NCBI GenBank assembly: GCA_944320725.1
Contig: CALUIM010000020.1
Location: 1 to 64,000, forward strand
Direction of reading: 5' to 3'
Length of the DNA: 64,000 nt
Origin: an uncultured Coriobacteriaceae bacterium
GTDB taxonomy: Bacteria; Actinomycetota; Coriobacteriia; Coriobacteriales; Coriobacteriaceae
This document shows positions 8,865 through 17,192 of this stretch, one piece after another. Every line of letters begins with the position of its first letter. The first letter of the stretch is position 1. A program made the position numbers and the translations under genes. Below the pieces are notes generated by a model. It saw nothing but the letters and a program-made list of their open reading frames with translations. It had not been told where the DNA came from and searched no databases.

Positions 8865-9302
8865 ATGGGAGTTGGAATTACCGTTGCTTGCAAGACGTGC
8901 GGATGAGAAGACCAATTCTTGATGGGTACAGGATTTCTTTCACAAGATAATCCCGAAGACTATGAAGCTATCTTCTCCGGCCAGCTCGGGCTCTTGGCAA
9001 AACACGCTTTGGGTGACCTCAGCCCCGAAAGGGTGCATACGCTATCTGAACTCACATACTTTTTATGCCCTGGCTGCGGTAAAGCGGTCCAAGGGCGCAA
9101 GATAACCGTATGCATCGACAACGATTTACCCATTGTGCTGCACGACTGCGAGAAAACGTGCCCGGCATGTGGAGGCAGTATAATCTGGCAATTTGGCGGA
9201 CTGAGAGAAGCGAATATCACAACGTATGTCAGGGGCATCCTGAAGCAAGGTTGTCCACGATGCAAAGGTGAGCTTGCAAAATACTTTTTGAGTTGGGACT
9301 GA
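8865..9302 (+). pseudogene. Zinc-ribbon protein gene interrupted by an in-frame TGA
   Basis: An ATG at 8865 with AAAGGA upstream opens a frame that begins MGVGITVACKTCG, meets TGA at 8904-8906, and continues in the same frame as EDQFLMGTGFLSQDN to a stop at 9302. Downstream are three more paired cysteines (CPGCGK, CPACGG, CPRCKG). The first CKTCG knuckle is therefore the fourth pair, and it is cut off by the TGA. The simplest reading is a nonsense mutation, for example TGG to TGA. Translation could restart at TTG 8919 or ATG 8922 and give about 127 residues lacking the first knuckle. The family is not recognised. It stands alone between AlbA_2 and Mrr and converges on the Mrr gene. Confidence 0.6.
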
Positions 9303-9330
9303 GCAAGCAGTGCCGTCGAATCAAAAGACG

Positions 9331-9359
9331 CTGAGCGGCATGTCGTTCATGCCGCTCAG
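9331..9359. terminator. Perfect 12-bp hairpin between convergent genes
   Basis: CTGAGCGGCATG (9331-9342) and its exact complement (9348-9359) flank a 5-base loop. There is no T run on either side, so intrinsic termination is uncertain. The position between the convergent zinc-ribbon gene and mrr supports that role. Confidence 0.6.
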
Positions 9360-9385
9360 GCAGCGGGGCCCCAGAGAAGACGCCC

Positions 9386-10312
9386 CTACTCCTCACCGAA
9401 GTAATCGCTGTCAATACGCTTGATGCGATACGTCTTCTCAGTTGAAACGCCAAGATCGTATTGGACCATCAGCTCAGTAAGGCGCTTGCCGTCGATGAGC
9501 ACGAGCGTCGCATGAGGGTAATGCCGCGCCCAGTCGACGGCGGTCTGGGCAAAGCTCGATGTCGTGATGAATACGCCCCGCGTGATACTTCCGAGCGCTC
9601 CGGCAAAGCCCTGAAGCTCAGGGCGACCAACATGGTTTTCCGATGCGTAACGCTTTGCTTGGACGTAAATAGGATCAAAGCCCAGGGCATCAGTTGCAAT
9701 GATGCCATCGACACCGCCGTCATTCGCGATACGGGTTTGCTCACCTTGGCCGTAGCCCATCTTAACCAGAAGATCGACGACAAGCTTCTCGAAGAACCCG
9801 GGTTCCTTATCCATAACCAAAGAGAGCAGGGAATCCTGCAAATCGGTGTTCAGCTGGACAAACGCGGAATCGATTTGCTCCTGTGGCGAAGTCTCGTCCG
9901 CAGAACCGGACAGAACCTCATCATCCGAATAATCCTCGTTCTCCTTCGCCTTGGAGCTTTTCTTTTTCTTCGTCTTCCAAGGATTGTTCTCAGCAATAGC
10001 TTTGTTCATTTCCTCAACAAGCGTATGCGCATTATCGTGCCTTGAAAGAGCAATGCGCCCATAATCGCTGATCTTATACACACCGTAGGTTACCTTGGTG
10101 AGCATACCCGCGCGAGCAAGATAGGAGACAGACCAGCTTACGCGGCTACGGTAAACAGGCACTCCGCTTGAAGTCACAATGGTTTGCTCCCGATTGGAAA
10201 GGCCGAGCATGGCGCGTGCATCGTGGATGATATCAATGCGCTTACGCTCTTTGCCATCACCCATAAGCTGCAAGGTCACAAGGAACATTTCTGTTTGAGT
10301 GGGGATAGCCAT
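9386..10312 (-). CDS. mrr: Mrr-family restriction endonuclease
   Basis: A 308-residue protein. The N-terminal Mrr_N winged-helix domain (about 1-95, including SRVSWSVSYLARAGMLTK and YKISDYGR) is joined by a lysine-rich acidic linker (about 110-150) to an Mrr_cat PD-(D/E)xK nuclease. In the nuclease the catalytic signature is DGGVDGII followed by YVQAKRY (about 225-248). Mrr enzymes cut methylated DNA. The start lies 21 bp after the hsdR stop on the same strand, so it appears to be the last gene of the type I restriction operon. A type IV enzyme in the same unit as a type I methylase would need to tolerate that methylation. Confidence 0.9.
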   Translation of the reverse strand: MAIPTQTEMFLVTLQLMGDGKERKRIDIIHDARAMLGLSNREQTIVTSSGVPVYRSRVSWSVSYLARAGMLTKVTYGVYKISDYGRIALSRHDNAHTLVEEMNKAIAENNPWKTKKKKSSKAKENEDYSDDEVLSGSADETSPQEQIDSAFVQLNTDLQDSLLSLVMDKEPGFFEKLVVDLLVKMGYGQGEQTRIANDGGVDGIIATDALGFDPIYVQAKRYASENHVGRPELQGFAGALGSITRGVFITTSSFAQTAVDWARHYPHATLVLIDGKRLTELMVQYDLGVSTEKTYRIKRIDSDYFGEE

Positions 10313-10333
10313 TATGGACCTCTCAATCCCAGT

Positions 10334-13300
10334 TTATGCGGCAGGAGAAATGGCGTTCTCCTTGATTGACTTGATCACACTCACCAGATTCATCTGCTGC
10401 TGAGTGTTAAAAATCTGCATGAAGGACCGCGGACGATCGAAAGGCGGGCTGTTAAGAGCCGCAGGCTCCAAATAGCCATTCTCGACCACATAATCAACCA
10501 CGCGCTTGATAAATGATATTTGTTGTTCATTGAGGCTCTGGTCATTTAGAAAGCCCGCAAAGGCCTCCATTGCGGCATCCCTATCAAGGTGAGCAAGCTT
10601 GCGAACTAATAGACCGAACGGAGTATTTCCGTATGCTTTCGCATAGTCTTCCGCGTTGCCAAGCTCATGAGTAAAAATGAGTTCGAGCTGGTCAAACTCG
10701 CATGCTGTCATTGGCTTATTGGTTCGAAGCTTATGAATAACAACGTTATCGGCATAATCCTTGAGATAGCGTTCGACCTTGAGCTTATAATCTTCGAAAT
10801 CTTCACCGATATCTGCGGTTGCCCCATAGGTTACCTGTGTGACCGGATCGTCGAGATGCGTAACGACATCCCGATGCGACGGACCGACAATAATGAACTG
10901 TATGAGCGATCGAAGCCTCTTACGAATGTCCTCGAGGAACAGCAGATCCGCCCCATCCAACACTTCTCCCTCTGCAATCTGCTTAATTAGAGGCAGCTGC
11001 TCGTTTATCTGGGGAATCGTTGTTCGCGATTGCAGGGACCTTGCCATGCCCACCAGTTTTCTTTTGTACAAGTCTGCCTTCTGGGCATTGCATGTCGCAA
11101 TCATGTATCCATACATAATGTTGTCGAAGCGGAGTGCGGAAAAATCCCTCTCATTGTTAACGACGAGCATAGAAATCGGGTTTCTGAGCTCGGCAAGCGA
11201 GACCTCGGAAAGTAGCGTGAACGACTCGACTCGACGGTATTTTTCTACTTCTCGACGATGTTTGCGAACCGTAAAGAGCTCATCGTTTAGCGCAACAACC
11301 TGGCTGTGCATAGTCTCAACAAGCTCTTTTCTCCATGACTGATAGTCATCACTCACGAAAGCGCTATTTTGCAAAAGCATAGCAAGCTCTGCTTGCCGTC
11401 GAAATATCTGCTCGGCAACAGAAACAGCAAGCTCGCCTTCAACTACGTTTGGATTTTCGCGGAAGAACTCGAAATTACGGCACCAATCGAATATGAAGAA
11501 TCGTTCCTTATCTTCATGAACTCCATCTAGCGGGTCAACAACATTCAAACCCTCGCATAGACGCGTTCCGCGTCCGATCATCTGCCAGAATTTGATTTTA
11601 GAACGAACCCTTTTGAAGAAGACAAGGTTCACAATCTCGGGCACATCGATACCCGTATCCATCATGTCGACAGATACGGTAATGACAGGACAGGGCTTTA
11701 GCTCGAAATCTTCAATGATGGTGTGGGCGTAGTCATCCGAGTGAACAACAACCTGAATATAGTCCCCTGGAAGTCCCGGGAAAAGCTTGCCGAAACGTTC
11801 CGCAATGTAGCGCGCATGTTTTTGGTTTTGAGCGAAGATTACAGATTTTCCCAGCTCCTGCCCACCTTGAACGTGGATGCCCATTTCCATAAGCGCAACC
11901 AGGACGTGATCAACTGTCTCCTCGTTAAAAACCCATCTATTAAGATCGGTATTCTCAATCTTATCTGGAACGTCCTGCCCTACATCCTCAAAGTCTTCCT
12001 CAATCTGTTCCCGTTCTTCAGGAGACAGCTCGTCGTAGGTAATGCCTTCATCAATAAAGCTCGTATGAGTCTCTATACCAAAATACGGCACAAGCACATG
12101 GTCAACTTCTGTTGCTGTTTTGTATTCATAGACATACGTAGGCACACCGCGCTCGACATCAAAGAAATCGTATGTGTTTCGATCCACCTCGTTCGCAGGT
12201 GTAGCCGTAAGCCCAACAACAAGAGCATCGAAGTAAGTAAAGATCTCCCGGTACTTTCTGAAAATTGACCGATGGGCCTCATCGACAATGATGAGATCGA
12301 AATGCGCTGGCGTAAACATGCGATCACCATCTTCATTTCGCTCCCCATCAATTGCATTCATAATGGTTGGATACGTAGAGAAGACGATGCGAGCGTTACG
12401 TTCATCCTTGTTTGAACAGAGATTGCACAGCGACTCATGAGGCAAATAATCCTGATATGCGTGCTTCGCTTGCCTCACAAGCGCCACACGGTCTGCTAAG
12501 AACAACGTGTTTTTGACATGCCCCGAACGCATAAGCACGTCAACCAGGGCAGCTGAAACACGAGTCTTTCCCGTACCCGTAGCCATGACCAGGAGACTCT
12601 TGCGATGCCCCTCTTCGATGTTGGCGCACACGCGTTGGATAGCTTCAACCTGGTAGTAACGTCTCCCTCCGCCTGCAATCTTCTCATCTACTGACAAGGT
12701 TGTGGGCTTTAGGATGGATGTCCTGCGGTTGATTATCCTCTGCAAATCTTCTTGTGAGAAAAAACCGCTGACCGAACGTGGGGCACCGTTTTCATCGTCA
12801 ACAAATAGCGTAGTAAAGCCATTGGTAAGGAAGATAGGCGGCTTGTAGCCAAACTCGCTCTCAAGGCACCTCGCATAGAGCCGTGCCTGTTTGAGCCCTT
12901 TTTGCTCAGAATAAGAGGTACGTTTCGCTTCGACGACAGCGAGAGGACGTCCATTTTTGCCCATAAGCAAATAGTCGATATATCCCACGCCAGTATTGTT
13001 ACCAGGCTCCACGGGCATGCCGTATACTTCTCGCTCCTGAAGCGCAGTCTCATCAAGCTTCCAACCAGCAAGCGCCAAATCCCAGTCAATGTAGTGTTTA
13101 CGTGTCTCGAACTCCGAAATGTCTTCTGGGTTGAAATCGCGCTTCGGCTTATCATTTTCTTTGATTTGAGCAGCCTGGGCACTCAATTTCTTAAGCTCGG
13201 CTTCGAGTCGCTTGATCTCCTCGTCCTTTTCAACAAGTAGCGACTCGCGATCTTTGATGGCCTTAATCTGGTCAGCTGTAAGCTGGATGCCTTTCTTCGG

Positions 13301-13717
13301 AATCTTGCGCTCATCGAAGGTCCGTACGGAATAATCCGGACCGTAGCAATAGTCGATCCAATCGATGAACTCAAAGAGGCTCCGCAAAACCAAGATTGCG
13401 TCTGTAGGAGTGACAACGCGCTCGGTATGCACTGAGAGATTGCCGAGCTTGTTTATGCCAAGGAGTTTTCGCCACACACGCCCATCGACAACATTCATGA
13501 AAGATCGCTCATGTAGCAGCGACGACAAATTGTCACGATAAGGCATGTGAATGTCGTTGTCGATTGCGTAAACCCACTTAACCGCAAGCTCGAGTGCCTT
13601 ACGACAGCCGACCGCGCACATTGCGGGAGAGGTAGCAAAGACTTTCTCTGCCTCAATGCAAGCGTCCGCAAAGAGGCTATAGTAGCTATCTTCGCGTTTA
13701 AGAAAATCAAAGTTCAT
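10334..13717 (-). CDS. hsdR: Type I restriction enzyme subunit R
   Basis: The motor and nuclease subunit of a type I restriction-modification complex, 1127 residues. Domains in order: a DUF4145-like N-terminal region (about 1-130), a charged coiled segment (about 160-195), and the HSDR_N nuclease with GYIDYLL and AVVEAKR (about 245-266). These are followed by the SF2 helicase core with Walker A ATGTGKT near 380, VDEAH near 478, VGLTATP and motif VI QMIGRGTR, then an EcoEI-type C-terminal domain. The ATG overlaps the stop of the upstream hsdS copy as ATGA. This is the classic hsdS-hsdR coupling, and here it joins the second, start-less hsdS. Confidence 0.95.
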   Translation of the reverse strand: MNFDFLKREDSYYSLFADACIEAEKVFATSPAMCAVGCRKALELAVKWVYAIDNDIHMPYRDNLSSLLHERSFMNVVDGRVWRKLLGINKLGNLSVHTERVVTPTDAILVLRSLFEFIDWIDYCYGPDYSVRTFDERKIPKKGIQLTADQIKAIKDRESLLVEKDEEIKRLEAELKKLSAQAAQIKENDKPKRDFNPEDISEFETRKHYIDWDLALAGWKLDETALQEREVYGMPVEPGNNTGVGYIDYLLMGKNGRPLAVVEAKRTSYSEQKGLKQARLYARCLESEFGYKPPIFLTNGFTTLFVDDENGAPRSVSGFFSQEDLQRIINRRTSILKPTTLSVDEKIAGGGRRYYQVEAIQRVCANIEEGHRKSLLVMATGTGKTRVSAALVDVLMRSGHVKNTLFLADRVALVRQAKHAYQDYLPHESLCNLCSNKDERNARIVFSTYPTIMNAIDGERNEDGDRMFTPAHFDLIIVDEAHRSIFRKYREIFTYFDALVVGLTATPANEVDRNTYDFFDVERGVPTYVYEYKTATEVDHVLVPYFGIETHTSFIDEGITYDELSPEEREQIEEDFEDVGQDVPDKIENTDLNRWVFNEETVDHVLVALMEMGIHVQGGQELGKSVIFAQNQKHARYIAERFGKLFPGLPGDYIQVVVHSDDYAHTIIEDFELKPCPVITVSVDMMDTGIDVPEIVNLVFFKRVRSKIKFWQMIGRGTRLCEGLNVVDPLDGVHEDKERFFIFDWCRNFEFFRENPNVVEGELAVSVAEQIFRRQAELAMLLQNSAFVSDDYQSWRKELVETMHSQVVALNDELFTVRKHRREVEKYRRVESFTLLSEVSLAELRNPISMLVVNNERDFSALRFDNIMYGYMIATCNAQKADLYKRKLVGMARSLQSRTTIPQINEQLPLIKQIAEGEVLDGADLLFLEDIRKRLRSLIQFIIVGPSHRDVVTHLDDPVTQVTYGATADIGEDFEDYKLKVERYLKDYADNVVIHKLRTNKPMTACEFDQLELIFTHELGNAEDYAKAYGNTPFGLLVRKLAHLDRDAAMEAFAGFLNDQSLNEQQISFIKRVVDYVVENGYLEPAALNSPPFDRPRSFMQIFNTQQQMNLVSVIKSIKENAISPAA

Positions 13718-14796
13718 GCCAGCTCGCCCCGCCTGATAATCGCGACCTCACTTGAAGCCTTTACGTCATTATACTTAAGCACCTGCTGCTGAACGACAAC
13801 CCGCGATTTGCCGACCTCGGCGGCGAAGGCGGCGAACTCGCGTTGGAGAGCAAGAGGTGGAACGGGCACGCACAGCCGAGCAAGCTCGCTTTTCGGAATA
13901 TTGCTCATCGATTTCGCGGATCCGTGCGCCAGGCTTCTCACTTTGTCGAAATACGGCCCACCTAACAAGTGGCTCAGATACGCCCCCTCCACATCGTCGT
14001 TGGGATGCATGCGAAAAACGATGTCGGGAAACATGATGCGGCCAGCAGTCTTATGAACCAGTACGCTTCTCCCAACAAGCTCAGGCGTATTCTTTCTTGC
14101 AAGGAGAATATCTCCATCAATAACCTCCTTTGCCGCCACAAAGGAGTCCTCGGAAGGTAAAGCCTTGTTCTCATGCTCTAGGTAAACACCCGAGGAGATT
14201 CCACTGAGCTTAAGGACCCCCGGCTTTGTTCCCCTCCGTGGACCAGGTGCGCATTTCGGACTTTTCCCGGAATCAATTGCGCTTACGCACGCCGACAGAG
14301 GCAACTGGCAGAAGGAACTTCCATCCCCGAACATCTCGACAAAGCGGGATTTGACCAGGTCGTCCAGGAGGGAGAGGCAGCGAGCTCCTTGGCTTTCAAG
14401 CAGCTCTATAGCTTCTAGACGACCAACTAAACGCTCCTGCTTTACCAAAGATGGACAGAGCACCAACCTCTTTGAATAATCCTTGAAATAAATATGGGGA
14501 ATCGTCGACCCCGTGAACCCCTCGCCTAGCCTCAGAGAGCGGACTAAGTGAAGAAGATACCTGCAGGAGACGCCCTCTTTCGGAAGCAAGGTCTGCATCG
14601 TTCCAAGCACAGACGACTTAGGTTCGCACAGCATAGCCCGTCCAACACCGGCACCGTCCTTAACTACAGCAACGCAAGGAAATTCATTCTGATAGATAGT
14701 CCTAGTCCCAATAATCCCTGACGCCCCGTAGACAGGATAGGGCCCATCGTTGACAACATCTTTCTGCCTTAGCGTAGACTTCCCCTTGGAGCACAC
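13714..14796 (-). CDS. hsdS: Type I specificity subunit, start-less (silent) cassette
   Basis: A second large HsdS copy with two target-recognition domains. Its central conserved helix LLDDLVKSRFVEMFGD and distal helix EFAAFAAEVGKSRVVVQQQ are nearly identical to those of the hsdS gene at 15987-17192. The frame is open back to the recombinase stop codon (14845-14847) and includes KPPFAGEA, the N-terminal block of the other copy, at 14818-14842. It lacks the ATG-GCT-GAC start found there. The GTG at 14796 used as the formal start cuts into the first recognition domain and has no ribosome site. I read it as a donor cassette that becomes expressible after recombination. Its stop overlaps the hsdR start. 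Confidence 0.75.
   Translation of the reverse strand: MCSKGKSTLRQKDVVNDGPYPVYGASGIIGTRTIYQNEFPCVAVVKDGAGVGRAMLCEPKSSVLGTMQTLLPKEGVSCRYLLHLVRSLRLGEGFTGSTIPHIYFKDYSKRLVLCPSLVKQERLVGRLEAIELLESQGARCLSLLDDLVKSRFVEMFGDGSSFCQLPLSACVSAIDSGKSPKCAPGPRRGTKPGVLKLSGISSGVYLEHENKALPSEDSFVAAKEVIDGDILLARKNTPELVGRSVLVHKTAGRIMFPDIVFRMHPNDDVEGAYLSHLLGGPYFDKVRSLAHGSAKSMSNIPKSELARLCVPVPPLALQREFAAFAAEVGKSRVVVQQQVLKYNDVKASSEVAIIRRGELA
13784..13815 (-). repeat. hsdS direct repeat, distal block
   Basis: 32 bp at the 3' end of the silent hsdS, identical to 16042-16073 in the active hsdS and in the same orientation. It encodes the VGKSRVVVQQQ helix of the conserved distal region. Confidence 0.9.
14325..14376 (-). repeat. 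hsdS direct repeat, central block
   Basis: 52 bp with one mismatch to 16589-16640 in the active hsdS, in the same orientation. It encodes the central conserved helix between the two recognition domains, the usual exchange point for making chimeric specificity subunits. Confidence 0.9.
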
Positions 14797-14817
14797 GTCC
14801 CCCAGCCGGACGCGGCG

Positions 14818-14842
14818 CGCCTCCCCGGCAAAGGGGGGTTTG
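14818..14842 (-). repeat. hsdS direct repeat, N-terminal block
   Basis: 25 bp with one mismatch to 17160-17184 at the start of the active hsdS, in the same orientation. It encodes KPPFAGEA. In this copy it directly follows the recombinase stop codon and has no start codon. Confidence 0.88.
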
Positions 14843-14844
14843 CC

Positions 14845-15825
14845 TTATGCGATGTATCTTCGATGCGACATGCGAACGTTACGCTGGTCGACCATTGCGT
14901 ACCTGAGCGTCGTATCGATCTTCTGATGTCCAAGCAGCACCTGAACCTGCTCGATAGGCATGCCTTTATCAATGGCGCGCGTCGCAAGCGTTCTTCTGAA
15001 CTTGTGAGGATGGACACGGCAGATTCCCAAACGCCGCCCTAACTCACGGAGCCGAATCTCAACCCCACTAATTTGTAGTCTCTTATAAGGGCTGCAAAGC
15101 GAAACAAATAGAGCCGGGTTATCGTCTGTGCGCTCCGAAAGATACTCGACTAAATGGAGTTTAGTTCGCGCATCAAAGTAAACGCGCCGTTCCTTTCCGC
15201 CCTTTCCCAACACGATACATTCCCTGGCCTCAAAGTCGATATCTTCGCGATCAAGGTTTACCAACTCTCCCACACGAATGCCGGTCGAAGAAAGCAGATC
15301 GACTATTGCAAGGTCCCGCTTTGACGTACAGCCATCACGCATCAGCTCGATCACTTCGTCGGAATAGGTTTCCTTCACAGTCTTTACCGTCCGAATTTTC
15401 TTGATACGACGAGCGGGGCTCTTGTAAATGTAATCTTCCGCCTCAAGCCATGAAAAGAAACTCGATATAATGCGTCTCACGTTATCAATCGTCACGTTGC
15501 CCGCACCGCCCTCCTCTCCATAGCTACCTAGATACGAGCGAATCTGCTCAGTTGTAACAAATGTGAGAGAGCAGTCGAGCGTACCCAAAAAACGAACGAG
15601 CGTGCTTCTGTAGTACTTAAGAGAACGACCAGAGCACCCCTCGAGACGTTTAGCATCGAAAAACGCCTCGAGGAGCTCAGCGTTACCGAGACGTTTATGC
15701 CGCTCGACAGTTTGTTCGACAAAGCACTCGATAAGCGCGTCGTGTAGCCGGCACATCTGAGCGCCATCTAGCGCTGTCGCCATCATCCGCTCGACCTGAC
15801 GAATCGCGTCACCAACTGACAACAT
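14845..15825 (-). CDS. Tyrosine recombinase linked to hsdS exchange
   Basis: A XerC/D-like site-specific recombinase of 326 residues. A SAM-like N-terminal DNA-binding domain is followed by a catalytic domain with Arg in TGIRVGEL (about 180-187), Lys in KGGKERR, HPHKFRRT, His in LGHQKIDTT and the nucleophile Tyr in LRYAMV (about 308). All catalytic residues are present. ATG 15825 is preferred to an upstream TTG because GGAGG lies 5 bases before it. It sits between the two large hsdS genes and its stop abuts their shared N-terminal repeat. By analogy with recombinases of phase-variable type I systems, it probably rearranges these hsdS genes. Confidence 0.88.
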   Translation of the reverse strand: MLSVGDAIRQVERMMATALDGAQMCRLHDALIECFVEQTVERHKRLGNAELLEAFFDAKRLEGCSGRSLKYYRSTLVRFLGTLDCSLTFVTTEQIRSYLGSYGEEGGAGNVTIDNVRRIISSFFSWLEAEDYIYKSPARRIKKIRTVKTVKETYSDEVIELMRDGCTSKRDLAIVDLLSSTGIRVGELVNLDREDIDFEARECIVLGKGGKERRVYFDARTKLHLVEYLSERTDDNPALFVSLCSPYKRLQISGVEIRLRELGRRLGICRVHPHKFRRTLATRAIDKGMPIEQVQVLLGHQKIDTTLRYAMVDQRNVRMSHRRYIA

Positions 15826-15986
15826 ACCTGCCTCCAATCATCCGGGAAGCAAGCGTAACGCGAGCACGCTATTCGCCCCGTTGACATTCAGCCTGTGCAA
15901 GAAGCCGCAGCATCTAAGCACACCTAATGTGCTCGAGTGGTTTCATTCAATCCCAACGAAAGGAATAGTTCGCTTTTGTCGACAAT
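15826..15986. other. Gap between hsdS and recombinase gene
   Basis: 161 bp containing TGCTCGAGTGG and TTGACATTC-like stretches on the plus strand and the recombinase ribosome site. It may hold a separate recombinase promoter. No repeat shared with the hsdS blocks was seen. Confidence 0.35.
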
Positions 15987-17192
15987 CTAACCAAAGTAAT
16001 CTTGCGCAAGGCTGTCGTAGAGCGTTTGTAGCTTCTTGATTTGCTGCTGAACGACAACCCGCGATTTGCCGACACGCTCGGCGAAGGCAGCGAACTCCTT
16101 TTGGAGGGAGAGCGGCGGGAGGGGAATCCGAACTTTCTGCAAATCAGTAATTGACAGGTATTTGACCGTGGTACCACTGCAGCTGTCATTCAACTGTTTG
16201 ACAAATTGACTATTAGAGAACAGTTCGACCAGCCAGGCTGACAATGGGCTCTTCTCCGTTTTCGACAGCCAAGTAATCATACCGTCTTGAAAGTAAAACC
16301 TGTCTCTGTCACTGACAACATAACACCTGCCCAAAGTCCCTCGCGACGTAACCAAAATATCTCCTGCTGCGGGTACATAACCAGCTTCCTTCAGGTTCAA
16401 GTACTTTCCTTCAGCAATACACAACCCTGACGGAGGTTTCTTGTCATCGATCAGACTGGCAATATCTGCCAGTCGATAAAATGGGACCCCTTCTTTCGTT
16501 AGCTCTTTCGCATAGATCCGCTTTGAGGATTTGATCTGATAGATCTCGCCTAGACACTTAACGTTAAATTGATCTCGACGAGTTAGGTCCCCGAACATCT
16601 CGACAAAGCGGGATTTGACCAGGTCGTCGAGGAGGGAGAGCCGGCAGCGGGAGAGCTCAATCAAGTTAGCTAATAAATCCAATATGTTGACGATACGCTC
16701 GCGGTCACTCTTCACATAGATCGGAACTGTAAGAGAGTAAAAGTTGGAAGGCTTCAGGTTGTTAATGTTTGAGCCGTAGCAAACCTCTTGAGTGGTCCTT
16801 CTATAGACTCCCGATTGAAAGTAATGCCCAAGATAGTCCGCCTCCCCACAAAGGGAACGAAGCACACAACAGAAGGCACCGAATGTAGCGGAAACGTCCC
16901 GCTTGACCAACGCCGCCTTTCCCACGAGACCCTTACTACCACTTGATGTACAGACAAGGATGTCGCCTTTTCTCAGCAACTGAGAAGATCTCACCTTTGA
17001 CCGATCAACATACTGCACATCACTGAGGACCAACTTCCCATCCTGGATGTTGTTTGCCCGAAGAAGAGTAATGCTGTCGTCATCAAGTTCCCGGCGAAGA
17101 TCTATTCCCGCCCTGTAGGCTACCCCTCTGATGAACTCAACACGCCTCGCTAAGTTGTTCGCCTCCCCCGCAAAGGGGGGTTTGTCAGCCAT
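15987..17192 (-). CDS. hsdS: Type I specificity subunit, expressed copy
   Basis: HsdS of 401 residues, which sets the DNA sequence recognised by both methylase and nuclease. The N-terminal block KPPFAGEA is followed by recognition domain 1 (about 12-165), the conserved helix LLDDLVKSRFVEMFGD (about 180-196), recognition domain 2 (about 200-355) and the distal helix EFAAFAERVGKSRVVVQQQ. The ATG overlaps the hsdM stop (TAATG), so translation is coupled. Downstream lie the recombinase and a second hsdS with three matching direct-repeat blocks. A run of six C/G pairs occurs at codons 5-6 and could also slip, although it is short. Confidence 0.93.
   Translation of the reverse strand: MADKPPFAGEANNLARRVEFIRGVAYRAGIDLRRELDDDSITLLRANNIQDGKLVLSDVQYVDRSKVRSSQLLRKGDILVCTSSGSKGLVGKAALVKRDVSATFGAFCCVLRSLCGEADYLGHYFQSGVYRRTTQEVCYGSNINNLKPSNFYSLTVPIYVKSDRERIVNILDLLANLIELSRCRLSLLDDLVKSRFVEMFGDLTRRDQFNVKCLGEIYQIKSSKRIYAKELTKEGVPFYRLADIASLIDDKKPPSGLCIAEGKYLNLKEAGYVPAAGDILVTSRGTLGRCYVVSDRDRFYFQDGMITWLSKTEKSPLSAWLVELFSNSQFVKQLNDSCSGTTVKYLSITDLQKVRIPLPPLSLQKEFAAFAERVGKSRVVVQQQIKKLQTLYDSLAQDYFG

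Noticed and set aside
8904-8906. Selenocysteine reading of the TGA in the zinc-ribbon gene
   Set aside because: No convincing SECIS-like stem directly downstream and no selenoprotein family match. A nonsense mutation is simpler.
14845-15825. Recombinase as a prophage or integrative-element integrase
   Set aside because: No phage genes, tRNA target or att-like ends nearby. It sits inside the restriction operon and touches the hsdS repeat.
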